Made by a program: the position numbers and the translations under genes. DNA of 64,000 bases from an uncultured Eubacteriales bacterium (lineage in GTDB: Bacteria; Bacillota; Clostridia; Lachnospirales; Lachnospiraceae). Positions within the stretch are counted from its first letter, which is position 1, and each line of letters starts with the position of its first letter. Shown here piece by piece: positions 1 through 7,391 of this stretch. The stretch is taken from assembly GCA_900317515.1 (NCBI GenBank), contig ONHA01000003.1, positions 62,001-126,000 of the forward strand. Reading direction: 5' to 3'. The notes below the pieces were generated by a model, which was not told where the DNA came from, searched no databases, and saw only the letters and a program-made list of their open reading frames with translations.

Positions 1-273
1 GATCCAGCCGCCGAATTTGAAGAAGCGGCCTTTTCCGAAGCGGCGGAACGCGCCGACCGGGCTCTTGAAGGTCATGCGGCCGAGAGCGGTCTCCGAGATG
101 ATCATCGTGTAGCCGAACGTCGCCGCCAGGATGATGTATACCAGCAGGAAGATGCCGCCGCCGTACTTCGCGGCGAGGTAGGGGAAGCGCCAGATGTTGC
201 CGAGACCGACCGAGGCGCCTGCGGTTGAGAGAACGAAACCGATTTTGCCCGAAAAGCTGTGTCTTTTGTCCAT
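1..273 (-). CDS. Sodium-dependent transporter, NSS family (partial)
   Basis: The first 91 residues of a membrane transporter whose 3' end lies outside the window. Residues 9-35 hold the first transmembrane helix with the motif GASVGLGNIWRFPYLA, the sodium and substrate site hallmark of the neurotransmitter:sodium symporter (SNF) family. A second hydrophobic segment follows at about residues 40-58. Family members take up amino acids or related compounds with Na+; the substrate cannot be read from this fragment. The ATG at 273 follows AAAGGTGG at a good distance, and a well-formed promoter lies at 305-333. The gene looks monocistronic at its 5' end, because the upstream gene has its own terminator. 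Confidence 0.88.
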   Translation of the reverse strand, partial: MDKRHSFSGKIGFVLSTAGASVGLGNIWRFPYLAAKYGGGIFLLVYIILAATFGYTMIISETALGRMTFKSPVGAFRRFGKGRFFKFGGWI

Positions 274-304
274 GGTAATCCACCTTTTCTATCGTAGTTC
301 ATAC

Positions 305-333
305 ATATTAGCAGTTTTCCGCGTTAAAGTCAA
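305..333 (-). promoter_or_regulatory. Promoter of the NSS transporter
   Basis: On the minus strand a -35 TTGACT (328-333) is followed after 17 bases by a -10 TAATAT (305-310), about 32 bases before the start codon at 273. It fits the housekeeping sigma factor consensus. The -35 box lies just beyond the terminator of the preceding gene. Confidence 0.65.
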
Positions 334-340
334 ATTTAAA

Positions 341-364
341 AAGACGGTTCATAAGAACCGTCTT
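341..364 (-). terminator. Rho-independent terminator after the GH43 gene
   Basis: AAGACGGTTC pairs perfectly with GAACCGTCTT across a 4-base loop. Read on the minus strand it is followed by TTTAAATTT and starts only a few bases after the GH43 stop codon. Confidence 0.85.
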
Positions 365-371
365 CAAATAC

Positions 372-1826
372 TTACGCCAGATCAAGCAGATAGAAATTAA
401 AGGCACCCTTTCCGTTAAACCTGAAGAACAGCGCCTCCTTCTCCGAAAGCCCCGCGGGAAGCTGGGTCACGAACCCCTTCTTCTCCCTCGTCGGAGTCAC
501 CGGGATCGTCGCGATCGGCTCGCCGTCCTCCTTCGTGCGGATCTCGACCGTGCCCTCCGCATTGCCCTTCACGATCATGCGGAGCTTCCTGGTCTTTGAG
601 AGATCGAAATACTTGAACCCGACCACCGCGCCGTCGCAGACGTTGGCCACGTACTGGTCCGGACCGCCGTTCCGGTCGCCGCCGTCCTGGGTAAGATACG
701 GGTTATCCTTCTTCGGGATCTTGATCATCGAGAGGAACTTTGTCCCGCTCTTGCCGTAGAGGTTGCAGGCGATGTAGGTCGGATAGCGTCCCTTGCCGTG
801 CAGCGGGCCGCCGTTCAGGCCGCAGGAGGTCATCTCCGCCTGGTAGAACTTCCCGTCCTCGAACCGGATCTCCTCCGCGCAGGCCTGTCGCGAGGACTGC
901 TTGCGGTTCGTGTGGCGGTGGTAGAACACGTAGTACTTCCCTTCGATCTCGATGAGGGAGCCGTGGGTGTTGCCGGTGTAGTTCTTCGCGTGATCCGTGT
1001 CCGGGACGCCCGGAAGACCGATATCGCCGCAGGAAATGAGAACCCCGCCGAACTCAAAGCCCGCATTCGGCTTGTCGCTCACCGCGTAGCACAGGTTATG
1101 GCTGTTTAAGGAGCTGTAAATAAAATAATACTTATCCCCAAACTTCCTCATCGAGCTCGCCTCGCCGAACGGCTGGGGCTCGTAGGGCGTGCCCTTGGCC
1201 TCCTCGTGGGTTAGGACGCCCATGTAATCCGGGCCTTTGAGGACCGTCTTCATGTCAGCTGTGTCGATCTCAAAGACCATCGGGCCGTGCTCGGTCGGCT
1301 TGGAGCCGTCCAGCAGGATCGGGTTGCCGCCGAAGGCAAAGCCGGTGTAGAGGTACAGCTTTCCGTCGTCATCCATGAAGATCGCCGGGTCGAACTGGAA
1401 GGGCTCACCCCTCTTGCCGATCGGCGTTCCGTCGTCGTAGGAGACGTAGCCGTAGAATTCGTATTTTCCGCCGGGCGTGTCCGAGACGGCGATGGAGATC
1501 ATCTTGGTCCCGCCCATGAAATAGTAGAGATAGAACCTTCCGTCCGGGCCCTGCACCATATCCGGGGCTGCGAGGCCGTTCGTGATCTTGAACCACGGGG
1601 CTGCAGGGTCCTCCTCGCGCTTGAAGATCTCACCTTCGTACCGCCAGTTGCCGAGGTCGTCGACCGGCGCGGACCAGCAGACGTAGTCGCCGAGGCAGAA
1701 GTTGATGCCGTTGAAGAGGTCGTGGGACCCGTAGATGTAGACGCGCCCGTCCACGATGTGCGGCTCGGCGTCCGGCACGTACTCCCAGCTGGGAAGGTAG
1801 GTGTTGAAGGCCTGCTTTGTTTTCAT
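372..1826 (-). CDS. Glycoside hydrolase family 43 protein
   Basis: A 484-residue five-bladed beta-propeller glycosidase of the GH43 type, usually arabinofuranosidases or xylosidases cleaving plant hemicellulose side chains. The expected catalytic acids are visible: D19 in PDAEPH as base, D146 in FDPAIF as pKa modulator and E222 in FGEASS as acid. Repeated G-x-Y-Y-x-Y propeller strands lie between, and about 150 residues of accessory beta-sandwich follow. There is no signal peptide, so it should act on imported oligosaccharides. The ATG at 1826 is preferred over an in-frame upstream ATG at 1898 because AAGGAGG precedes it and the extra 24 residues are not family-like. With the araA/araB genes and GH53 in this window, a role in arabinan or arabinogalactan use is likely; the exact bond cleaved is unknown. 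Confidence 0.85.
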   Translation of the reverse strand: MKTKQAFNTYLPSWEYVPDAEPHIVDGRVYIYGSHDLFNGINFCLGDYVCWSAPVDDLGNWRYEGEIFKREEDPAAPWFKITNGLAAPDMVQGPDGRFYLYYFMGGTKMISIAVSDTPGGKYEFYGYVSYDDGTPIGKRGEPFQFDPAIFMDDDGKLYLYTGFAFGGNPILLDGSKPTEHGPMVFEIDTADMKTVLKGPDYMGVLTHEEAKGTPYEPQPFGEASSMRKFGDKYYFIYSSLNSHNLCYAVSDKPNAGFEFGGVLISCGDIGLPGVPDTDHAKNYTGNTHGSLIEIEGKYYVFYHRHTNRKQSSRQACAEEIRFEDGKFYQAEMTSCGLNGGPLHGKGRYPTYIACNLYGKSGTKFLSMIKIPKKDNPYLTQDGGDRNGGPDQYVANVCDGAVVGFKYFDLSKTRKLRMIVKGNAEGTVEIRTKEDGEPIATIPVTPTREKKGFVTQLPAGLSEKEALFFRFNGKGAFNFYLLDLA

Positions 1827-1850
1827 TTCCTGTGTCCTCCTTATCGCAAT

Positions 1851-1865
1851 ACAAAGAAACTTTGT
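1851..1865. promoter_or_regulatory. Possible operator upstream of the GH43 gene
   Basis: A perfect dyad, ACAAAG-AAA-CTTTGT, lies 25 bases upstream of the GH43 start codon, next to a TATAAT-like sequence on the minus strand (TTGTATAATC). A dyad at this place could be a repressor site, but it is short and A+T-rich. Confidence 0.3.
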
Positions 1866-1880
1866 AAAGATTATACAACA

Positions 1881-1904
1881 AAACCGGTGCCGATGCACCG
1901 GTTT
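1881..1904 (-). terminator. Terminator-like hairpin
   Basis: AAACCGGTGC pairs with GCACCGGTTT across a 4-base loop. On the minus strand it is followed by TTGTTGTATAATC. It sits 12 bases after the stop of the small reading frame at 1917-2099, which gives that frame some support as a real transcription unit. Confidence 0.7.
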
Positions 1905-1916
1905 TACGCAGTTTGT

Positions 1917-2099
1917 TTAAAAATATTCTCCAAGCTCTGACATGAGAACGCCGTCGGCCCTCGCGCCGCCCCCGTCATCCTCCCCGGTAAAATCCGCGGG
2001 ATCGTAAAACCAGCAGACCTCCTCATCGCTGACGCACCACCGTACTTTGCTGCCGAACAGATAGTCCTTCAGGAAGGCAAGCCTTTCGTCGTCTCTCAT
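1917..2099 (-). CDS. Small hypothetical protein
   Basis: A 60-residue acidic protein, with tryptophans in VRWCVSDEEVCWFYDP and a glycine/aspartate-rich middle. I do not recognise the family. It fills the gap between the terminator of the GH53 gene (2125-2146) and its own terminator-like hairpin (1881-1904). An in-frame TGA lies four codons upstream of the ATG. The ribosome binding site is weak (CCAGG right before the ATG) and I see no convincing promoter, so it could also be a remnant of a longer gene. Codon choice is G+C-rich as in the neighbours. Confidence 0.4.
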   Translation of the reverse strand: MRDDERLAFLKDYLFGSKVRWCVSDEEVCWFYDPADFTGEDDGGGARADGVLMSELGEYF

Positions 2100-2124
2100 C
2101 CTGGATCTGTGTCAAAAATGAAAA

Positions 2125-2146
2125 CCCCGGCAGTCTCCCGCCGGGG
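2125..2146 (-). terminator. Terminator of the GH53 gene
   Basis: CCCCGGC and GCCGGGG form a 7-bp stem with an 8-base loop. On the minus strand the stem is followed by TTTTCATTTTTG. It begins 23 bases beyond the stop codon at 2169. Confidence 0.85.
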
Positions 2147-2168
2147 CTCTCCTATCATTATCATTTCA

Positions 2169-5100
2169 TTATTCCGGCATCCTCACAAGGAAGGTCACCA
2201 TCATCGCCCTCGTGCAGGGTACCGTCGGCTGGAATGTGTTCTCACCGTAGCCGACCGTGAGTCCCTCATGGGCCGCCCAGTTGACTGCCTCCTCGTACCA
2301 GATACCTTCCGGAACATCCGTATAGCCTGCAGACTCCTCTGTCGCCTCATACCGGCCCGCAAACTTCGCATAGTTCATGAGGAAGGTCACGACCATCGCG
2401 CGATTTACGACGGCATCCGGACGGAAAGTCCCCTGTCCGTAACCGGACGTGATCCCGTTCGCTTTCGCCCACCGCACGGCATCATGATACCAGTCATCGG
2501 CAGTTACATCCGTGAATTCCGCCTCCGGCAGTTCCGACACATCCGGACTTCCGGCTTTCTTGTAGAAAAATGCCACCGCCTCAGCGCGAGTCAGTCTGCC
2601 GTTCGGATCGAAGCTGTCGCCCTTGCCGGTCGTGATGCCGGCCTCGGCCGCCTTGTAGACCGGTCCGAAATACCATTTATCCATCTCCGTGACATCCGCA
2701 AACCAGCGCTCAAGGAGTGTCTCGCCGCAGTCTCCGCACACCAGGCGGTGCAGCGGCTCCTCGGTTCCCTCGATCTCCTCGGGGACCGGATTCTCATGCC
2801 TGTGGAGATACAGGGCGTCAAAGCTGCCCCAGCCGCCCGGCAGCACGGTGAGTTCCACTTCCGGCTTGACGGCGGTCTCCTCCGTCACAAAGAAGCTCTT
2901 CTTCACATGGACAAACTGGTTCGGGTCTGTCGTCCAGCCGGCAAGCTCTCCGGCCTCGGAGGCCTCAAGGACATTTCCTTCCGCATCGAGGAGATTCAGC
3001 GTGACCTTGTCGCCGGCATATCCCATGCCGACACCTTCCAGCGTGTAGAATCCGGGCGCGAGCGTGATGCTCTCGTTGGCGGTCACTTTGATCGTCGCGC
3101 CGTTCGCGTTGTACCAGTGCAGCGTCTTTGCGCCGTCGAGGACATCCTCGTTCGAGCCGCATCTTGCGCCGCTGCCCGTGATGGTCCAGCCGTCGCCGTT
3201 CTCAAATCCGGCAACGTTCGGATCCGTGATCAGGTTCGGCTCCTTCACGATGATCGTGAGGGTCACGGCGAGCTCGGTCGTTCCGTCCGTGCACTCCTCG
3301 CTTAACGTAACGGTTCCGCTGACCTTGTATGTGCCGGGCTTAGATGTGTCGGCCGCTGCCTTCTCCTCCTCGGACCAGACAACGGGGTCATCCTTCGTTC
3401 CGATGCTCGAACGGCTGTAGGTGACCGGGATCGTCTCCGGCCATGTGACCGCCTCGCCCGCGTTCAGGTTGAGAGTCGGCTCCTCATAGTTCGTGACGAG
3501 AAGTTCATTTGTCACGGAACCGGTCTTCACGTACTCCCACACATGGAGGGAGGCAAGCGCGCTGCCGTCCGGTCCCCACATCGCTTCGTTGTCGATCGGG
3601 GAGCCGCCGGCCCAGATGCCGCCCTCGCCGACATTCGCGTCGTAGGCTGCCGCAGCTTTAGTTGCCCAACCGCAGCCGTAGGTCTCCCACTTCTCGCGGT
3701 TTTCCGCACTCTTTGCCGCGAGCTCGTCACCCGAGAGGCCTGTCGTGTCGCCGACCGTGATCTGGTCGGGCTCCCAGTAAAATACGCCGAGACCGCCCGC
3801 CTCCGCGACGGTGTTGATCACCTCGCGGACCGCGGTCGCCTGGCCCTGCACCGTGGACGTCCAGTAGGCGTTTGCGCCCTTGGAACCCTCATTCTTGATC
3901 GTGTTTTCAAATCCGTCGGAGTCCTCAAGCGTGTAGGTGTAGGAGGTCTCGGTGACCATCACGTCCTTGCCGTAGGTATCCCTGACCGCCTTAAGTTCGC
4001 TCTTTAAATGGTCGAGCGACCCGTGCCAGTAAGGATAGTAGGAGGTTGCGAGAATATCGTAGGGCACATCATTGTCAGCAAGGCTTTTGGCCCAGCCTGT
4101 CACATTTCCCTTCTCCGGGTTAGTCACGTGGATGACCGCCTTCGTATCTGCGGAAAATTCATGGACCGCATCCACGCCTGCCTTAAAGAGCGGGATCATG
4201 TTTGCGACTCCGTACTGGCCGCCGACACCGCCCGTCGTCTCATTTCCGACCTGGACGAAGGGGATGTTGACACCGGTTGCGGAAAGCGTATTAAGGCTCT
4301 CCAGCGTAAAATCATGGAGTGCCGCCGGAAGCGTATCCTTGGAGAGACCTGCCCATGCCTTCGGCACGTTCTGCCTTCCCGGATCAGCCCAGAAATCGCT
4401 GTAATGGAAATCCGGAAGCAGGTCGACGCCGGCCGCCGCGCAGGCGGATGCAGTCGTCACGGCGTTTGCGAGGTCTGCATTTCCGCCGCCGTAGGAAAGG
4501 CCGTCCGCCGTGTGAGGATCGTTCCAGATGCGGACACGGACCGCCGTGATGCCGCATTCGGCGAGGAAGGCCACGAAATCGTTGATGTTCGTGATGTCGT
4601 TGCCGTCAAAATCCTTGTAAATGACACCGGCCGCAAATTCCGACGGAGCATAGGAGATATCCATGCCCATGACGAAATCAGAGGTAAGGCTGTCTACGCG
4701 CTCGACCTCGATCTCGCCGACGACCGGGTCTGTCGGGTAGGTCGGCCCGGCTGCCTCGGTGACCTCAAACTCGATGTAGGTGTCGTTCACGATCTTCTCC
4801 CAGTTGGCGTTTTCCACATCGTAGCCGACTCTGTAGGTGCCGGCCTCATTGAACGTGATCTTTGCGCCGAGGGTCTTGCCCTGGTCATCCTTTTCGATCG
4901 TAAAGTTGTGGCAGTAACCGTCCGACCAGTCATCGCCCCAGAAGTACATATAGCACTCCTCGGCGGAGAGATCCGTGACTTTCCGGCCGTCCAGTGTGAG
5001 GTCCGCGGTCAGCGTCACCGTGTCCCCGACATGAATGTCTTCCGTTTTGTCCGGCGTCACGGTCACGGAAGTTCCTTCGACGGTTTCCTCTTCGACCGAG

Positions 5101-5513
5101 AACTGTGCATAGTAGTTGCCCGCTACGGTGCTCCATCCGCTGTCCTGCAGATTGTAGCCGACGCAGTACTCGCCCGGAGCCGTGAAGGTCACGCTGGCGG
5201 TGAGGCTCCTGCCGGAGTTGCCGTCATTTACGAGCTCATACCCTTCCGTCTGGTAGGGGCCGCTCCACTCATCCTTCCAGAAGTAGACATAGAGGCCGGC
5301 TTCCTCAAGGTTTGTGATTGTCTCACCGTTCTTCGTCACCTCGGCAGTGAGCGTCACGGTGTCGCCGACCTTATAGGAGTCTTCCTTGGAGAGGGTCACG
5401 GAAAACTCGTAGGCATCGTCCGCGCGGACCGGCAGCGCGCCGGTGAAAAACAGGGGCGCCGCGAGCGCGATTGACAGAAGAAATGAAAGAGCCGTTCTCA
5501 GAACTTTTTGCAT
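2169..5513 (-). CDS. Secreted GH53 endo-beta-1,4-galactanase with SLH anchor
   Basis: A 1114-residue cell-surface enzyme that cuts the beta-1,4-galactan backbone of type I arabinogalactan. In order: signal peptide (1-31); two related beta-sandwich repeats (about 35-140 and 148-252, each with a VGDTVTLTA strand); GH53 TIM barrel (about 280-640) with acid/base E425 in QVGNET and nucleophile E522 in VTETSY; an Ig-like Big_4-type domain (about 670-758); a carbohydrate-binding-like beta-sandwich (about 760-905); and three SLH repeats (about 938-1114) that fasten the protein to secondary wall polymer. The start follows AAGGAGG, and a promoter lies at 5548-5575. It is a single-gene unit with its own terminator. 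The AraAB genes further along could process the arabinose side chains. Confidence 0.93.
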   Translation of the reverse strand: MQKVLRTALSFLLSIALAAPLFFTGALPVRADDAYEFSVTLSKEDSYKVGDTVTLTAEVTKNGETITNLEEAGLYVYFWKDEWSGPYQTEGYELVNDGNSGRSLTASVTFTAPGEYCVGYNLQDSGWSTVAGNYYAQFSVEEETVEGTSVTVTPDKTEDIHVGDTVTLTADLTLDGRKVTDLSAEECYMYFWGDDWSDGYCHNFTIEKDDQGKTLGAKITFNEAGTYRVGYDVENANWEKIVNDTYIEFEVTEAAGPTYPTDPVVGEIEVERVDSLTSDFVMGMDISYAPSEFAAGVIYKDFDGNDITNINDFVAFLAECGITAVRVRIWNDPHTADGLSYGGGNADLANAVTTASACAAAGVDLLPDFHYSDFWADPGRQNVPKAWAGLSKDTLPAALHDFTLESLNTLSATGVNIPFVQVGNETTGGVGGQYGVANMIPLFKAGVDAVHEFSADTKAVIHVTNPEKGNVTGWAKSLADNDVPYDILATSYYPYWHGSLDHLKSELKAVRDTYGKDVMVTETSYTYTLEDSDGFENTIKNEGSKGANAYWTSTVQGQATAVREVINTVAEAGGLGVFYWEPDQITVGDTTGLSGDELAAKSAENREKWETYGCGWATKAAAAYDANVGEGGIWAGGSPIDNEAMWGPDGSALASLHVWEYVKTGSVTNELLVTNYEEPTLNLNAGEAVTWPETIPVTYSRSSIGTKDDPVVWSEEEKAAADTSKPGTYKVSGTVTLSEECTDGTTELAVTLTIIVKEPNLITDPNVAGFENGDGWTITGSGARCGSNEDVLDGAKTLHWYNANGATIKVTANESITLAPGFYTLEGVGMGYAGDKVTLNLLDAEGNVLEASEAGELAGWTTDPNQFVHVKKSFFVTEETAVKPEVELTVLPGGWGSFDALYLHRHENPVPEEIEGTEEPLHRLVCGDCGETLLERWFADVTEMDKWYFGPVYKAAEAGITTGKGDSFDPNGRLTRAEAVAFFYKKAGSPDVSELPEAEFTDVTADDWYHDAVRWAKANGITSGYGQGTFRPDAVVNRAMVVTFLMNYAKFAGRYEATEESAGYTDVPEGIWYEEAVNWAAHEGLTVGYGENTFQPTVPCTRAMMVTFLVRMPE

Positions 5514-5547
5514 GATATTTCCTCCTTTTTTATAATGATATAGGTAT

Positions 5548-5575
5548 ATTTTACCAATTTGAAAGAAATTCTCAA
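5548..5575 (-). promoter_or_regulatory. Promoter of the GH53 gene
   Basis: On the minus strand, TTGAGA (5570-5575) and TAAAAT (5548-5553) are separated by 16 bases, 35 bases before the start codon. Confidence 0.6.
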
Positions 5576-5666
5576 CCTAAAAAGATTGCAAATTCGCTCA
5601 TAATTCTTGCAAAAGAGCCCGTCAGGGTTCAGTTTCCGATTACCGGTTTCACCCCCCCCGCCCTTC

Positions 5667-5933
5667 TCAGTCTCCGGCCGTAAAGGTTCTGGCGATCATG
5701 CATGCATTTTTCACTCTCTCACACTGCTGCCCGAGCTCCTGTTCAAGTTTCCCGATTTTAAGATCAAGGGAGCGAATCTGCTCCGTTTTCCCTGCATCTC
5801 CGCCTTTTGACAGCTCTTCTCTCTCTTTCTTCAGGCGGTCAAGCTCCTCCTTGAGACGCCTTTCCTTCTCTTCCGCATCCCGCCGTTCCTCAAGGACTCT
5901 TCCGATTACATCGACATTAAGTTCCAGTCCCAT
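5667..5933 (-). CDS. Small coiled-coil protein
   Basis: An 88-residue hypothetical protein. Residues 12-80 are rich in Glu, Lys, Arg and Leu in heptad spacing, predicting a long alpha-helical coiled coil; the C-terminus ends in a less charged tail. I chose the ATG at 5933, not the upstream in-frame ATG at 5981, because GGAGAGGAGG precedes it by a proper distance while the upstream ATG lacks a site. A small inverted repeat (GCACAG/CTGTGC, about 5952-5970) lies in the leader. The gene begins directly after the terminator of the NifX-SlyD fusion gene. No function can be assigned; scaffolding or nucleic-acid binding are only guesses. Confidence 0.55.
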   Translation of the reverse strand: MGLELNVDVIGRVLEERRDAEEKERRLKEELDRLKKEREELSKGGDAGKTEQIRSLDLKIGKLEQELGQQCERVKNACMIARTFTAGD

Positions 5934-5997
5934 GGCCCTCCTCTCCGCACAGATACCTGCTGTGCTTCTTTCCTCCAACATTCGCTCTGTTGATATA

Positions 5998-6032
5998 AAA
6001 AAGGCGCATTACACACGGTAACACGCCTTTTT
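5998..6032. terminator. Bidirectional terminator hairpin
   Basis: AAAAAGGCG pairs with CGCCTTTTT, with an inner TTAC/GTAA helix. T-runs follow on both strands. It lies 8 bases after the stop of the NifX-SlyD fusion gene, which it serves on the minus strand. Confidence 0.85.
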
Positions 6033-6039
6033 AAGATAC

Positions 6040-6924
6040 TTATTTGATTTCCACAAGCTCGATCCGGAAATTCAGTTCCTTCCCGGCCATCTCATGGTTC
6101 GCGTCGAAGACGATCGTCTCCTCATCCTTCTCGATAACGGTCACCGGGAGCGGCTGGCCGTTCGGGGCCTGCAGATAGACCCGGTCGCCGACGGAGAGCG
6201 TCTCCGCACCGGGAAGGTCCGCGATTGCCGCCGGAAGGATCGCATTCGGATTCTTCGGCCCGTAGGCCTCCTCCGGCATGAGGTGCACGTCGACGATCTC
6301 GCCGACTTCCATGTTCGCGACAGCGGCATCAAAGCCTCTGATCATCATGCCCGCGCCGCAGACAAACTCGAGCGGCTCGCCGCGGTCGTAGGAGGAGTCG
6401 AACTGGGACCCGTCGTTGAACGTGCCCCGATAATGGACACGGCAGGTCTTGCCGGTGTTTTTGCCCTCGACCGTGAACTTCGGCTCGCTGTGGCAGCAGT
6501 GGTGCTCGCCCTCTTCCTCGCCGCCCTCCTCATCGTGGTGGCAATGGTGCTCGCCGTCATGGTCGCCGCAGTGGTGATCCTCACCGTGGTGATGGTCACA
6601 GTTGGCTCCCTCGGAGACGAGCTCGCCGCTAAGATATGCCTCGACAGCCGCGTCCGCATCGCCGGAGACACCGGAAATGAGCTCGATGCCTGCCGCCTGG
6701 ACGTGGTTCACCGCGCCTCCGCCGATGCCGCCGCAGAGGAGGAGCTCAGCGCCGATGCCGGCGAGGAAGCCCGCAATCGCGCCGCAGCCGGCTCCGCCGG
6801 TGCTGACAACTTCGCTGTTTACGATTTTTCCGTCTTCGACATCATAGATCTTGATGTTCTCCGTGTGGCCGAAGTGCTGGAATACTGTTTTGGTGTCAAT
6901 GTCATAGGTTACTGCGATTTTCAT
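6040..6924 (-). CDS. NifX-like / His-rich / SlyD-type prolyl isomerase fusion
   Basis: A 294-residue, three-part protein. Residues 1-105 match the dinitrogenase FeMo-cofactor binding fold (NifX/NafY/MTH1175 type: HFGHTENIKIYDVEDGKI, GGAGCGAIAGFL, LLCGGIGGGA). Residues 108-146 are a linker of His, Asp, Glu and Cys, as in metal-storing tails. Residues 150-294 are an FKBP peptidyl-prolyl isomerase of the SlyD class (VHYRGTFNDGSQFDSSYDRGEPLEF, then an insert-in-flap segment with MPEEAYGP). SlyD normally carries its metal-binding tail at the C-terminus; here the rich segment is internal. Likely role: a chaperone that binds nickel, iron or another metal or cluster and delivers it to enzymes such as those served by HypAB. 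The ribosome binding site before the ATG is weak. No nif genes are nearby. Confidence 0.88.
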   Translation of the reverse strand: MKIAVTYDIDTKTVFQHFGHTENIKIYDVEDGKIVNSEVVSTGGAGCGAIAGFLAGIGAELLLCGGIGGGAVNHVQAAGIELISGVSGDADAAVEAYLSGELVSEGANCDHHHGEDHHCGDHDGEHHCHHDEEGGEEEGEHHCCHSEPKFTVEGKNTGKTCRVHYRGTFNDGSQFDSSYDRGEPLEFVCGAGMMIRGFDAAVANMEVGEIVDVHLMPEEAYGPKNPNAILPAAIADLPGAETLSVGDRVYLQAPNGQPLPVTVIEKDEETIVFDANHEMAGKELNFRIELVEIK

Positions 6925-7023
6925 GTCTTTTTCATTTGCCGGGGGTGCCGGCAGTCCTTTCTGTTTATTGATCGGGGAAATCTCGGATTTTCCGAGCCCC
7001 CATAAGAATCTTAAACCTTCCGA

Positions 7024-7276
7024 GGCTGCCGCCTCTTCAGCTTAGCAGCACCCCGCATTCGCAGCCGCTCACGCGGCTTGCTCATTAGGGCTGCAGCCTC
7101 TTTAGCTTTCAGCACCCCGCATTCGCAGCCGCTGCGCGGCTTGCTCATCAGGGCTGCCGCCTCTTCAGCTTAGCAGCACCCCGCATTCGCAGCCGCTTAA
7201 GCGGCTTGCTCATCAGGGCTGCAGCCTCTTTAGCTTTCAGCACCCCGCATTCGCAGCCGCTGCGCGGCTTGCTCAT
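7024..7276. repeat. Tandem array of four 63-65 bp units
   Basis: Four units begin with GGCTGC at 7024, 7089, 7152 and 7217. Each holds CAGCACCCCGCATTCGC, a GCAGCCGC/GCGGCTTGC hairpin whose loop varies (TCAC, TGC, TTAA, TGC), and CTCAT. Units 1 and 3 share one spacer form (GCCGCCTCTTCAGCTTAG) and units 2 and 4 another (GCAGCCTCTTTAGCTTTC), so the array is really two copies of a 128-bp dimer. The last unit runs into the structured element at 7238-7386. This and the element fill the gene-free stretch 6925-7391; the remaining 6925-7023 shows only a small CTCGG/CCGAG dyad. Confidence 0.9.
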
Positions 7277-7386
7277 GTGGGCGGTCCGAGGCGCTTCGCG
7301 CCTTGACCGCCCCTGGAAACATACATGCTTTTAGTCTGAAATGCAAGCATTTCATCCGTAAAACCCTGTATGTTTCCGGGGTGCTG
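7238..7386. repeat. Structured dispersed element, copy 1
   Basis: A 149-base element bounded by CAGCACCCC and its reverse complement GGGGTGCTG. Inside, in order: a GCAGCCGC/GCGGCTTGC hairpin; a GGCGGTC...GACCGCC helix capped by AGGCGC-TTC-GCGCCT; and a long arm made of GGAAACATACA/TGTATGTTTCC, TTTTA/TAAAA and TGAAATGC-AA-GCATTTCA. The second copy at 38418-38572 has the same order of helices with other bases in the long arm. It starts 5 bases after the stop codon of the rhamnosidase-like gene, so it lies in that gene's 3' untranslated region. It may be a structured RNA, a small non-autonomous mobile element, or both. Confidence 0.8.
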
Positions 7387-7391
7387 ACTTT

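Noticed and set aside
2109..5474. Long plus-strand reading frames opposite the GH53 gene
   Set aside because: They mirror the G+C-rich codon pattern of the real minus-strand gene, have no ribosome sites and show no family motifs. The same holds opposite lon (48441-49496), araA (40321-41538) and araB (38898-39872).
7024..7276. Possible CRISPR-like array
   Set aside because: Repeats of 63-65 bp have no unique spacers; they are copies of part of the structured element.
7148..7276. 42-codon minus-strand frame starting MSKPRSGCECGVL inside the tandem array
   Set aside because: No ribosome binding site; the reading results from the repeat itself. Copy 2 gives only a 14-codon frame beginning MSKP.
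7238..7386. A hammerhead or other known ribozyme
   Set aside because: The required conserved core sequences were not found; only the helix pattern is clear.
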